64,000 nt of DNA from Miscanthus floridulus. Lineage: Eukaryota > Streptophyta > Magnoliopsida > Poales > Poaceae. The stretch is taken from assembly GCF_019320115.1 (NCBI RefSeq), contig NC_089581.1:66358033-66422032 (forward strand), in the 5' to 3' direction. The notes under the pieces were generated by a model that saw only the letters and a list, made by a program, of their open reading frames with translations, ran no database searches and was not told the DNA's origin. Position 1 is the stretch's first letter. Every line of letters starts with the position of its first letter. Shown piece after piece: positions 46,214 through 57,794 of this stretch. Both the position numbers and the translations under genes were made by a program.

Positions 46214-47606
46214 CCTAGGTGAGACGTCAAATCATGATCCAATTCTTTAGATCAAGTTTCATGGATTAAATCGCTTGTTTAGATGAGGTTTAGATGGAGC
46301 AATCCACGAAATTAATTTCGTCCATGTTTCTGAAATCCCGTCAGACTAAGCAGTCTCTGTTAATAATTACTTTCGGATATCTTAGAGGCCTTAATAGATT
46401 TTTCCACTATGCACAAAGATGTAGAGGACTTCGGTACCTTTCTTCTGACACCAAGATCACCCTCATAGCCTCTGTATTTGTGGAGATATGAACGTTTCAA
46501 GAATGCAGTTTTTTAGTGATGAGAATCTGGACAGCTTTAAATCTATTCAGTTTTTTACCCTCGTAATGGACGAATTTGAACTGTTGATCTGAACAGAAGT
46601 TGTAGCATTTCCAGATTGTTATAGAACACACTTTTTCGATGAGTATAGCTCCAGTTATAGATTTTACAAGCTTGCTGTTCTGATTTGAATGCCAGGAAAG
46701 TTCAGTTAAGTTCATATGTTGTTTATGCCACCTTAGAGATCTTTTATGCCGAATATTATAATAACAAAGTTGTATTTAATAGAGTTTTCTATCTTCTGGT
46801 AGAGTTTGAGAATTTTTAAATGTATGGTTAAATGTCTATGAAAAAGAGAAGGTACAGTGCTGCTGTCACAATCGGCAGTGAAATAGTGAATGCTTGAACG
46901 GCGGGTTTGGGACACTTTGGTGTGTAATTTGTTGTTTGTTTTGTTTATATGATGATGTTGGTATTGAGGTTTGATTGTGATCAGGTGGTGCACCTTCAGA
47001 TCGTGCTTACCTCTCATGCTTGATCGTCGGTAAAGGCAAGTAAACATGGCGCTGTGGTCCACTATGCTTTAACTTTGTTGTTTGAATTGTCTCCGTTAAA
47101 GTTCAGTACCTCACACTAGCAAGATAAATTTGAAATTTGAAGTATTTATATCTATTTACTCTGAAGTATGCTATTTTATATCTTGTGGTAATGATCTTTA
47201 AATTATGAATTCTAAAGTTTATTAAGTGCATTCATTGCAACATTGCATTTGCACTCTTCTTGTTGATATGCATAGAAGAAACCATAGCCAAATTGGTGCG
47301 GTAAGTACCGGTACAGCAACGCACGTTGATGAGCAATGTGGTTGCAGCAACGCACGTTGATTAGCAATGTGGTTGCAGCCCTCACTCCCTCTCTTTTGGA
47401 CGTGTGGGTAGAAGTGAAGTCATACATTGCATTGCATCATTTGCATTGCATTTGAAAGTATATTTATATTTCTATGAAGTAATTGATGTCTCTATTATTA
47501 TGCGATTTAAATTTGATGCTTAATCAAACTGTGATTTAAATAACCAGGTTGAAGCAGTTTGCTTGCTGAGGATATTTTTGTTGTTGTTTTCTTCTGGGGT
47601 GTTACA

Positions 47607-48455
47607 GTTTCTCTTAATGGTCTGATAGAGTTCCTCAAACTTTGGGAAGCTCTCATGATTTTTACCCTCACAAGTTATGATTATCAGCATATTTGGATGC
47701 ATGACATATCAGGTTGTTTCTCATCCAAGACGGCATACAAGGCATTTTTTTGTGGGTCTATTCAGTTTGAACCATGGCGCCATCTCTGGAAATCTTGGGC
47801 ACCAGCAAAATGTAAGAGGTTCCTCTGGCTTTCCATAAAAAGTAAATGTTGGACAGCTGATCAGCTAACAAAGAGGGGGCTTCCTCATCCAGATAAATGT
47901 ATACTCTATGACCAAGAAGAAGAAACTATCCAGCATATTCTTACAACATGTGTGTTTGCAAGACAATTTTGGCATAGTTTGCTCTCTCCACTTAGTTTGC
48001 AGCAGCTGGTACCTAATACAAGGGAACACAGCTTTGCCACTTGGTGGAGGAAAAACACTAAAAGAGTTGGTAAACAACACAGGAAAGGAGTAAACTCTCT
48101 CATCATTTTGGGGGCTTGGACCTTGTGGAAGCATCGAAACGCCTTTGTGTTTGACGCCTTGACGGAGATTCGCCAAGTGTCTCAACCTGTATGAGAAACT
48201 TGCAGCTGGAGGGTCATCTCTGGGATTTGGCCGGGGCAAGAAACCTCCAGAACATAGAACTCGGGCGTCTTGGGTTATAGGTCCAGTGCATTTGCATACT
48301 CGGGTCGATTATTTGTAATCTTAGAAAGGTTTTTTTCAGGTTTGTTTTGTTTTACCCCTCTTACCTTGGTCCTAGTAAGAGGGGTTCTTGTATTGACCAC
48401 TCTCTTTCTCTATAATACAAAGATACGCAGTTGTCCTGCGTGTTCGAGAAAAAAA
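47607..48455 (+). pseudogene. L1-type LINE, part B: zinc-binding C-terminus and poly(A) end
   Basis: The frame from about 47610 to 48194 reads the plant L1 zf-RVT domain: SKTAYKAFF, WKSWAPAKCKRFLWL, RGLPHPDKCILYDQEEETIQH with its Cys and His ligands, and ILGAWTLWKHRN. The 3' end has the TCCTGCGTGTTCGAG terminus followed by an A run at 48449-48455. It continues part A (29075-29404), separated by element 2 and a reverse LTR. It is dead. Confidence 0.85.
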
Positions 48456-48729
48456 CAGAATCTGTTGCTCTGGAGTTTAAGCTTAAACATATAGCTCAAA
48501 ATAAATTTACAGTAACCGCTTGAATCTGTTGGGAGAGTGAGATTATTGGATTACTCGCTGCAGAAAAATCAAGCCCATCAGCTCATCACCTTATCTTATG
48601 GGCACTCATGTGCACATGCCTACCTATTTATAACATTCTTCCCAGACTAGACTAAGAAGCTTTTTGACGACTTGGCATTGGCAAGCATCAGTTTATATGT
48701 TTCCCATTCATATTGGTTCTCCTATTCAT
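48456..48729. other. Intergenic stretch between two LINEs
   Basis: No gene or repeat recognised. It is the older host DNA, or an older element, into which the LINEs went. Confidence 0.35.
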
Positions 48730-49551
48730 AATCAGGTCATCATTGGATTTGAGCGACAACCAATCGGCACAGGAAGATAGTATGGACCCTAGAAAGCTCC
48801 GGGGAAATACTCTGCAAGCTCTGCCTATACAATCCAATTCGGCGGACAGATTGCCTCTGTTAGAGGAGTCGGCCTATTGGCCCCTTGACTCCTCTAACAG
48901 CCTCCAATTTTCCCAAACTTATCTGGATGGCCTGGGCGCCACCACGCTGTAAGTTCTTTATGTGGCTACTCCTACAAGACATAATTTGGACTGTGGCCAG
49001 ACTTCAGCGAAGAGAATGGGAGAACAACTATTTTTGCGCCCTTTGCGAAAGGAACCTGGAGACCACTCTCCGCCTATACACTGAGTGCCCCTTCACGAGA
49101 AAGTTATGGGAATTGGTAGCCGTATGGAGCAATTGTGGCCATCTAACCCCTGCTGTTTGGTCTGTACAACATGATATGGAGGATTGGTTCATGACAATAA
49201 CAGACAAGGGAACAAAGGCAGCGCACTCCCTATCCATTCTCACCCTTTGGCAAGTTTGGAAGGAAACGCAGTAATCTTGAAGGGGGAAAGGAAATCGGAG
49301 CAGGCTGTGTTCATAGAGATTAAGGATGAGTGCTCCACCTGGGCAGCGGCTGGGGGAAGGGTACTTAGTGCCCTGAGGATCGCCCAAGGTTTTGCGAGTA
49401 ATTAGCTAGTTTTTTTCTATCCCAGCCTCATATGGCCATCTGCTATATGGGGTCGCGCTACTCCCGCATGTAAGATTGTAACTCTTTTCTCCCGTTTATT
49501 AATACAATGCCAGGTAACCGGGTCTTTCAAAAAAACAATCAGGTCATCATT
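48730..49551 (+). mobile_element. Second LINE, 5'-truncated, with perfect 15-bp target duplication
   Basis: AATCAGGTCATCATT flanks it at 48730-48744 and 49537-49551. Inside is a zf-RVT-like frame (48885-49274: WMAWAPPRCKFFMWL, FCALCERNLETTLRLYTECPF with Cys ligands). The 3' end has the plant LINE tail TTTATTAATACAATG followed by CGGGTCTTTC and an A run (49529-49535). Only the last 792 bases of the element inserted. It is a different family from the LINE at 47607. Confidence 0.9.
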
Positions 49552-50334
49552 TTAGTCTTTGTTCTCTGAGAGATATATGTCAAAATCATATTCATCCAGA
49601 AATACATGTCCTCTCCAAAATAGGTAAGTTTTTATTTTTTTTGAAGGTCAACAGGGGACGAACGGTCCCCACCTGTCTCTCAAAGTAGGTAAGTTACAAT
49701 GATATGATGTCGAGATGAGTTACAGATTGATTCTAAAGTTTCTCTGTGCACTTCAATTCAACTTCTGTGAATCGCAGCTTATCAGTTTGGTACCTGGCTT
49801 CACGGTCCGAAGACCTGTGTGATGTATGCTATATTTTGGAGGCCTTCTTCTCCAGTGCATCTGCAGCATCAAATAGAAAGCAAACTGCTGCACTGCATCC
49901 CTTTTAAATTAAATATCTTTTACATAACAATCTTTAAAATCAAGTCAATTTATTTCTATAGTTGAGGAAGAATGGTCTTTTCTGTTCAATTCCATCCACG
50001 TCATCCCTTTTTCGTTTCATTGAAATGATCGTCAGCTCCTGCCTGAGATATTAATATTTATTTGTATGCTAAAAATCCCCTAAATACATAATGCTTCCAA
50101 TCATTCAATATTTTCCATTTCAATTTGCTGAAAAAGTTGAGACAATGTTCAGTTTAACATGTTCCTTCAAGCTATATCCAACCTCATTTTTTTTATTAAT
50201 TTAGACCCATAGATTGCTTAGTTGATTATGAGAGTTTTATCATTTCTGAAAGTTTCTAATGGATTTCCTTTTCAACCATGAACTTTTGATATGCTTGTTG
50301 ATTAAGTGGGTGAGGTTTTGACACGCCCTGATCC
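49552..50334. other. AT-rich intergenic stretch
   Basis: No gene or repeat recognised. The last part may include the 5' end of the Mutator-like element. Confidence 0.35.
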
Positions 50335-50660
50335 GTGGCGTGGCAGATCCGGATAAAAGGCCCGCGGCCCAGTCCCGCCCGCCGCGCCCGCCGCTTCCAG
50401 CCGCCTGCTCGCCGCGCCGGGCCGGCGCCGCGCCTGCCCGCCTCCCTGCCCGCCGCGCGTGCCCGCCACGCCTGCCGCCGGCAGCGCTTGCCCGCCGCTC
50501 CTGTCGCCGGCCGCGGCCACACGCCGGCGGGCCACCCCCTCCGGCCACGCATGGCGGTGGCCCGCCGCGGCCTCCGGCCACCGCCGCGCCCGCCACCGCC
50601 CTCTTGCAGTGCCCGCGACTGCCGCCGCCACGAGAACGAGCGCCGCTGCCGCGAGGTACT
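50335..50660 (+). promoter_or_regulatory. GC-rich leader of the Mutator-like element
   Basis: Extremely GC-rich and low in complexity (CCGCC and GCGCC repeats). It produces ORFs on both strands that look accidental. It lies between a TATA-like GATAAAAGG (50352-50360) and the transposase start, so it may be the transcribed leader. Confidence 0.4.
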
Positions 50661-50826
50661 CCCCTAGTGAGTCTAGTTATACATTAGTTGTTGTAGTTAG
50701 CCTTGTATAGATGTTAATATTAGATTAGTTAGTATAGTTATAGTTAGAATATGTATTAATATTACTATGGACATTACGTACGACGATTTCGACGAATTGA
50801 TAAAGTTTCTTGAAATGCTTTTGTAG

Positions 50827-51255
50827 ATGGATTGTTGTGTTAGAGTTTTATACGGAGGAAGTGTTAGGAGAGAAGATGGTATGTTTGAGGACATGGAAGA
50901 AGAATTGAAATGGTTTGATGAACCTCCTAGCTTCAACGACCTTTGTGTCCGTTTGAATGCAAAGTTTGACGGTGATTTCACACGGAAGGGGAGGTTTGAT
51001 ACTGGGAAGACTAGGGCACACTATGTCCTCATGCCCTTGCGCGACCCTGCTCACTGGTCCCGCTACACTAGGGTGCTCCAAGGTTTCAATGTGCCCATGG
51101 CTGAGGTGGTGGTGGAGAATGGATACAGGATGCAAGGTGTCCAGGACGGCCCGTCCATTGACGGTGTTGGAGGCAATGAACAAGAATTAGGGGTCGAAGG
51201 GGAAGCAACTCAGAGTAACATGGATTTGGACGGTCAGTTGATGTAGGAGCAGTTT
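50827..51255 (+). pseudogene. Mutator-like (MULE) transposase, N-terminal part, split by element 3
   Basis: The ATG at 50827 opens the N-terminal domain common in grass MuDR-type transposases: VRVLYGGS, EELKWFDEPPSFNDLCVRL, HYVLMPLRDPAHWSRY and VLQGFNVPMAEVVVENG. This is the PB1-like start of the protein, before the catalytic region. A TAG at 51244 ends the frame. The reading continues in the same frame after the 12.3 kb insertion of element 3, at 63598. The transposase moves Mutator elements by cut and paste; this copy is broken by stops and by the insertion. Confidence 0.82.
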
Positions 51256-52521
51256 TGTCAGTGCAGAAAGTGACAAACAAGTAAATATTTATAGTTTTGC
51301 CGCATGTTGTGATGGGAGGTGGCCTAGCACTCAATCACACAGGGTTTATACTGGTTCAGGCAGCGTGCCCTATGTCCAGTTTGAGTCGGTCGGTGACTTT
51401 ATTCCTGAGCCTAGGTGCTCGAAGTTTGCTGTGGGGTTACAAACGAGAAGGAGAAAGATGGGGGGTACAAGAGGTCCGGTCGGACTCCGGTCAAAAGGGC
51501 CGAGAGTGACGGGAGCCCCGCTATGAGCTAAGTGTTCAAGCGTGAGCTTGAGGTTTGAACCTGACGGTTTTGTGGTTGTGAACTAGTGAACTTGATCGAT
51601 CTAATGAATCTGGAGTGACCTGAATGTTGGGAGAGAGCGCATCCCCTTTTATAGATGAAGGGGATGGCCTTACAAGTGAGAGGGAGAGAGTATGTATGCT
51701 TCTAAGCCTTGTTACGCACGCCGGCGGGTACAGGATGATAGTAGGTGCCCACAACACTATTGGATGTTAGATGCACGTGGGAGGTTGCGTCGTTTTGTTC
51801 GGGTATGGCAGATGTCGGTACCTGCTATACTGTTGATGCCTAGAGGCATGTGAGGGGTTTTACCACGTTCACTCGGTATGGTAAATGCCGACGCCCACAA
51901 CATTGTTGATGCCTAGAGGCATGTGGGGAGAGCCTTACTGTATGGGAGTTAACGGCGCCCACAATACTATAGGGGGAAATGTCGGCGCCTACAACACTGT
52001 TTGGGCTCTGTTGTGCTAGGGAGCCTGTAGAGTACTATTTCTACAGGTGTACAGGGTACGGTCCCTGGTATCGTGGTTTGACTTGTGCGCCCTACCTTAC
52101 CTTTTTCGTCTATTTCCTGGTCTTTACCGAGCGGGTGTCCCCGGTCGGTTGGTCCCAGTCAGCTTTGATTGCGCCAGTCGGAGAAGAGCAATGAGCAGGG
52201 TTTTTGGTGCATCCCCGCTCGGAGACGCGGGTCGGAGTCAGAAGTAGTGCTTTGGCCAGACCTTCCAGTCGGAGAGGCCGTCCAGAGGCGGGCTAGAGAC
52301 CGAAGCGAGCGCTCCGGTCGGAGAGGCGGGCCAGAGTCAGAAAACGGGTGCTGTTCCTCTTCGGCTTGGCCTTCTGGTCGGTGGTTGAATCGTTTTTTAG
52401 GCCTATCATTTAGGCACTTGGGCCGGCCCATGAGTTATGCATTGTTTGCAATGCTGCCTGCTGGGCCGAGCCTTTGTTGGGAAGCCGGTACCCAAGGGAC
52501 CCCGGGTTTATGAACCCGATA
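51256..52521 (-). repeat. 3' LTR of element 3 (left copy, 1266 bp)
   Basis: It opens TGTCAGTGCAGAAAGTG on the plus strand and pairs with 62331-63597. Its inner end reads CCCGATA where the partner has CCCGACA. A TATA box on the minus strand (TATAAAAGGGG) lies at 51642-51652. Confidence 0.92.
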
Positions 52522-52924
52522 GGAGCCCCCGAGCCCTCGGGCGATTCGGGTAGAATCATTTGGAGGATTCTTGTCTTGATGGTGGGTGCGCGCGAGCGCA
52601 CCCGCGGGTGTAGCCCCCGAGCCCCTGGGCAATTCGGGTAGAATTGTCTGGGGGGTTTCGTGTTGCAGCGGGGGAGGCTTTCATTTTGTCAGCGGGTCAT
52701 GCGCACCCGCGGGTGTAGCCCCTGAGCCCTCGGGTGATTCGAGCAGAATCGTCTGGGGGGTTTTGTCAGCGGGCGTGTGTGCGTGTTTTTTAGTTGAGAT
52801 GGAGTCATCAACCAAGGTGTCTTTGTGCAAACCGAGGTGTTTTTTAGTTTTTACGAATTGGGCAAGACATAGCCCGTGGATCCTAGTGTCAGTGCGCGCC
52901 GTGGGATCGGGTGAGTCGGAGTCG
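52522..52924. repeat. Diverged repeats next to the 3' LTR of element 3
   Basis: Three copies of a block with AGCCCCCGAGCCCTCGGG and TCGGGTAGAATC occur at about 52524, 52611 and 52717. No ORF is credible. Confidence 0.65.
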
Positions 52925-53450
52925 TGGATCCTGGCCTCGGCGTAGCCCGCGCAGCCAAGGCAGTTAGTTTGTTAGTTTAGGGATCAAGCGAGGGACAAGG
53001 CGGTGCTCGTGGCTCCTAGCCTCGGTGTAGCCCGCGCAGCCGAGGCAGTTAGTTTGTTAGTTTTAGGGATCAGACGAGGCGACAAGGCGGTGCTCGCGGA
53101 TCCTGGCCTCGGTGCGGCCCACGTAGCCGAGGTAGTTAGTTTGTTAGTTTAGGGATCAAGCGAGGTGACAAGGCAGTGCTCGTGGATCCTAGCCTTGGTG
53201 TAGCCCGCGCAGCTGAGGCAGTTAGTTTGTTAGTTTAGGGATCAGGCGAGGCGACAAGGTGGTGCTCGTGGATCCTGGCCTCGGTGCAGCCCGCGCAGCC
53301 GAGGCAGTTAGTTTGTTAGTTTAGGGATCAGACGAGGCGACAAGGCGGTGCTCCTGGATCCTGGCCTTGGTGCAGCCCGCACAGCCGAGGTAGTTAGTTT
53401 GTTAGTTTTAGGGATCGAACGAGGCGACAAGGCGGTGCTCGTGGATCCTG
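52925..53450. repeat. Tandem array, six copies of an 85-89 bp unit
   Basis: Each unit contains GTTAGTTTGTTAGTTTAGGG, then ATCAAGCGAGGCGACAAGG, then GTGGATCCTGGCCTCGG and GCCCGCGCAGCCGAGGCA, with 5-12 percent differences. It lies in the spacer between the integrase and the 3' LTR of element 3, a place where Tat elements often carry tandem repeats. Units touch without spacers, so it is not a CRISPR array. Confidence 0.85.
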
Positions 53451-55871
53451 ATGGGGCGAGTTTAGAGTCGTGGATCCTGGCGTCGGTGCGCACTGTGGGA
53501 TCGGGTGAGTCGGGGTTATCCTGGCGTCGGTGCGTGCCGTGGGATTGGGTGAGTTGGAGCCACGGATCTTGGCGTCAGTGCGCGCCGTGGGTATCTTGAG
53601 CTCCTAATCCGTGTTTTTGGCTTTTAGCAGGGGTCGGTTTGAGTTGTGTGCGTTACCCCATCCTCGGTTTCTCACAACCAGAGGGGCTGAGTTTTGTCCC
53701 TTGTCCTGATCGCTCGAGCTCGAGTGACGCGCTCGGTGAGTTCGCTAATGGGTGTGATCGAGTGGAATATAGGTCCGTCATTCATGACGGGGTCGGCATA
53801 GCCCTCTAGTGGCATTCCACTGCTCCTTTACCTACAACCCGATAGATGTCTAGGTCGTTCTAGAAACTGACCCGGGTGGCCTGATGACCTCCCCTCGATG
53901 GAGATTCTGTGGGCTTGGCAGAGGTTTAGGATCGAACAAGAAGGTTGAGATGACCCTGTCTGCTTTGGGGCAGACTGGGCGAGGGCCGCATGGGGCTCAT
54001 CTACGTTTTCTCCCCTGGCTCTGTTTGACATGGGGTGGCTTTGAGCCCTTCGTGGGCCGGCCTTCGAACCCCGGTCGATCGTTGCTCATGTCAAATGAGG
54101 CAACTGCCGCCTCATGACGCAACACGGAGCGTTGTGATGTATTTCGCTGCATGTGCGATGCTTAGTTCCCAAGCCCCTAGGCGGTTCTGGACCCAAATCG
54201 TCTGGGGGGCACGGGCATATGGAATGAATGCGTGTATGGATGTATGAAATGATTATAAAGAAATAGAGGGGGTCGGTAGTGTTACCTTGATGACTCGAGT
54301 GATGGGGTTTGAAGAGCTCCAATAAAAAATATGCGACTAGGACCCATGCTCGTCGTTCATGACAAAGTTGGCATGGCCTGCATGGGGCATCCCTTTGCTC
54401 CTTACCTATCTCTTGGTGTTTTTCTAAGCCGTTCGATCGACTTAGGAAGCCCGATGGTTTCTCCTGGTGAAGATCCCGTCGTTTGGGTTTTTCCAAGTCC
54501 CACCTAGGGAGGCGAAGAGCTACCTACGTGTGGTGGCGCTTTGGTTCTTTTGCCCGGTGTGCGGTAGTGGTGGGCCATACCCAGGCCACGTCTTGTCTTA
54601 CCAAGCAGTGTTTCGTCGGTCAGTGTGCGTCCCAGTGGTCAGGGTGCGTCCCATCGTTTCTCATCTGCATTGAATGGGGGAAGGGAGAGAGTTTTTCACT
54701 CTGATCTTTTGCCCCTCTTTAGCTGTCGCGTTTCCTCCTTAAATAGGGAGAGGGAGAGGGCTCTCCGTCGTAGTCCTTTGCCTGTTCTCCAACTATTGTC
54801 TCTCCTCCTTCTTCCTCCTCACTGAGAGTGCCTGTATGTCGCGGTGGTTCCTAAGTGAGAGAGAGGGTAAGTGAGGGGGAGGACTTACAGTTCCTTTCGT
54901 GAATCCGGAGCACGATGTCGAGCTAGAGGCTGCCCAGGGTGGTGCTAGCCGTCTTTGCCTAAGAAGGGGTGACTTCTACTGAAGGGGGTGGTGTGTTGGA
55001 TTCATCTACGAGGCCTTTTTGGGATGGAACCGCATGTGGATTCTCTCTAGTGGATCTTCACCGGGCGAGCCTTGTCGGAGGGGAAGTTGCCCAGGATCGT
55101 GTCGGTGGAGGATTCCGTGCCTGCAGCTGCTCAGGTTGGCTAGTTCATAAAAATTGATGAGATCTCTTCCAGCCATGGCGGCCATACCTCGGTAGCAGCG
55201 TCCTTGCCCAGGAGCTGCCTTGACTACATGAGAAGGTCCGGAGCTCCATGCTCTTCTGCTGAGCATCTATGGGTGCGGCACCCTTGAGGTACCCGTTGCG
55301 CTCGCCGAAGTCGAGCGAGCGGAACCGGGCAGGGCCCCTATGGTGGCGGTTATATTTAGCGGCGAGTGTCATGGCCTTTCCTTTGGTGTCATGTGATGTC
55401 GTCGAGCGGCCGTAGTAGTATTTGGAATGGAAGTAGTTTAGAAAATGTAATAGTTGTCGGTGAGCCCTCGTGTGAGCAATTTTTGTATCAATGAATAAAT
55501 CAGTTCTGTTCTTGTGATAGAACCACTATTTGTTCCTTTTTTTATCCTAGCATAACTTTTGTTTTTTTCCTTTCTTTTTTGTGCTTGCCCATTAGTTCCA
55601 TAGGCTACAGCTGTTAAGAACCTAGGCATGGCCCGCGGGGCTCGGCTGCAAGTAACTGTAGGTCATGGCGGGGTGCGTTCGGTTAGGAGTAAGAACAGAG
55701 TCGCGTAGGTCAATCAAAGGAATGGAATGTGCTTCCGTCCGGGGACAAAGTTTGTTTACCATGTGATAACAAAAAATAGAGGTAGTATTTAGTATTATAC
55801 CCTCATGGAGCCCCCGAGCGACCCAGGCTGAAAGTGTTCGGGCTAGGGTGCTCTATAGGACAAAGTGTTGA
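53451..55871. other. Long 3' spacer of element 3
   Basis: About 2.4 kb with no convincing ORF on either strand; the longest frames (for example 54086-54496 minus) match no family. Tat elements may carry an extra antisense ORF here, but I see none intact. GTGGGATCGGGTGAGTCGG-type blocks near 53495 and 53540 repeat one at 52899. Confidence 0.5.
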
Positions 55872-56760
55872 CTAAAAAGCGGTAAGACCAAATTTAGGGG
55901 AAAAACGACGTAGTTGTTCAATGTTCCAAGTGTTGGTGAGAATGTTGCTGTTGTCGTCCTCCAGTCGGTAGGTGCCCAGTCGAACCACTTTGGTCACCGT
56001 ATAGGGTCCTTTCCATGGTGGAGAGAGTTTGTGTTTTTCCTTCGTTGATTGGGTCCTCCAGAGTATGAGATCACCAACTTCAAGGATTCTCCCCCCTGAT
56101 CTTCCTTTCGTGGTACCTGCGGAGGGTTAGTTGGTAGCGAACGGAGCGGATGATGGTCATCTCGTAGGCCTCTTCGAGCAGGTCAACTGCGTCTTGCTGA
56201 ACCTCCGTGGCTCGGTCGTGGTCAAAAGCCTTCACTCTTGGGGCGCCGTGGTCGAGGTCGGAGGGCAGCATTGCCTTAGCTCCATAGTCTAGGAAGAAGG
56301 GTGTGAACCCTATGGATCGGTTTGGGGTCGTTCTCAGGCTCCAGAGGATCACTAGGACCTCTGCAACCCATCGTCTGGTGTACTTGTTGAGTCGGTCGAA
56401 GATGTGTGACTTAAGTCCTTGGAGGACCATGCCATTGGCACGTTTGACCTGACCATTAGTTCGTGGATGTCCGACCGAGGCCCAGTCGATCCTGATACCG
56501 TATCCATCACTGAAGTCTAGGAACTTCTTTCTGGTGAAGTTAGTCCCGTGGTCAGTGATGATACAGTTAGGAACGCTGAACCGGTAGATGATGTCGAGAA
56601 AGAATTTGACTACCTCTTCTGAGCGGATGTTGGTGATGGGCTTGGCCTCTATCCACTTGGTGAACTTATCGACTGCTACAAGTAGGTGAGTGAAACCGCC
56701 TGGGCCCTTTTTGAGGGGTCCCACCATGTCGAGGCCCTAGAGAGGCCCCAGACCACGAAT
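55872..56760 (-). pseudogene. Integrase of element 3, catalytic Glu lost
   Basis: Main frame 56727-56080 on the minus strand: VAVDKFTKWIEAKP, IITDHGTNF with the second catalytic Asp, then NGQVKRANG at the position of the third catalytic acid. The DX35E spacing places a Lys (codon 56443-56445) where Glu is expected, one G-to-A change, so the enzyme should be dead. A G-run indel near 56092 shifts the frame; the C-terminal part (PPWKGPY, NTWNIEQLRRF) runs on to a stop at 55872-55874. No chromodomain follows, as expected for Tat. Confidence 0.87.
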
Positions 56761-57425
56761 GGCCAGGTGATGGGAATGGTTTGGAGCTCCCGTGCCAGCA
56801 AATGTGTTTGCCGATCGTAGCACTGGCATCCTTCACACCTGCGGACGACCTCCTCTGCATCTCATAGTGCGGTGGGCCAGTAAAAACCTTGGCGAAAGGC
56901 TTTTTCGACCAACGACCTCGGGGCCACATGATGTCCGCAAATCCCCGCATGGACCTCGAGGAGGAGCTGCTTCCCCTAGTCGGTGGGGACGCACTTCATG
57001 AGCACCCCTAATGGACTCTGTTTATAGAGTTCATCACCGAGCGCAACGAAGGTCTTAGCGCGTCAGGCGATCCATCGAGCTTTAGTCCTTTTAGGTGGGA
57101 GAACCTCCTCAAGCAGGTAGGCAAGTAGCGGCGCTCGCTAGTCGGTTTGATCGAGTGCCAATACGGCGATGTCGGCAGGTGACGCCATCATGGTGGTACT
57201 GGGATCGGAGCCCCTGAGCGCTGGCTTGGCGTCAGGGTCAGAGCCCCCGGGCGCCGGCTAGGCATCGGGGTGTGTCTAGACCGAACCTTCCAAGATGCGA
57301 GCGAATGGCTCGTGGACATCGTTGATGAAGACCCTGCTTGGGGATGGATCCCGCCTGGTGGCCAATTTTGTAAGAAAATCAGTGGCATCATTGTCCTTTC
57401 AGGGGACGTGATGTAGCTCGATCCC
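56761..57425 (-). pseudogene. Integrase zinc-binding region and linker of element 3
   Basis: Minus-strand frames here carry pieces of the linker after RNase H and the HHCC region of the integrase (C-R-C-like residues near 56820-56850), interrupted by stops. Much of it cannot be read in one frame. Confidence 0.55.
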
Positions 57426-57794
57426 CTAGAATTTGTCCTCAAGCTTGCACACCTCTTGGCAGTATGCTACCATGAGGGGGATTTTGTAGGAGGACTCCTT
57501 TATGACCTGATCAACGACCAGCTCTGAGTTGCCATGAACGTAGAGTCGCGTAGCACCAAGCTCGATGGCGATGCGTAGTCCGTTGATGAGGGCCTCATAC
57601 TCCACGACATTGTTTGAGGCTAAAAAGTGGAGGCGGATGGCGTAGCGGAGCCTACTCCCATATGGGGAGATCAGAACCACGCCAGCCCCCGAGGCAGGCG
57701 CCATTACGGACCCATCGAAGTACATTATCCAGTACTCGTGGGTGACATCCGAGGTTGGTAGCTGCACCTCTATCCATTCGGTAACAAAATCCAC
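57426..57794 (-). pseudogene. Second RNase H domain of element 3
   Basis: YFDGSVMAPASGAGVVL gives the first catalytic Asp, EYEALINGL the Glu. The third position reads HGNSELVV, with Asn where GDS is usual (codon 57528-57530), so activity should be lost. A second, cellular-type RNase H after the first is a mark of the Tat lineage. It lies between the RT-RH block and the integrase. Confidence 0.82.

Larger units (their letters stand above)
44887..47606 (-). repeat. Reverse-oriented gypsy-type LTR fragment
   Basis: On the minus strand it opens TGTAACACCCCAGAAG at 47606, the start typical of Tekay-type LTRs in this window. Its other end at 44887 does not look like the usual LTR end (no TGNNACA preceded by GGTTCT) and meets the cut end of the 3' LTR of element 2. 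No matching internal region or second LTR is in the window. It carries two MITEs. No gene is seen. Confidence 0.6.

Noticed and set aside
44887..47606. A clean solo LTR
   Set aside because: The ends TG and CA are there, but flanking bases do not match as a target duplication and the 44887 end lacks the usual LTR terminus.
50240..50710. Pro/Arg/Ala-rich ORFs on both strands
   Set aside because: A product of extreme GC content and CCGCC repeats; no start context or domain supports them.
52925..53450. CRISPR array
   Set aside because: The units are contiguous, without unique spacers, and lie inside a plant retrotransposon.
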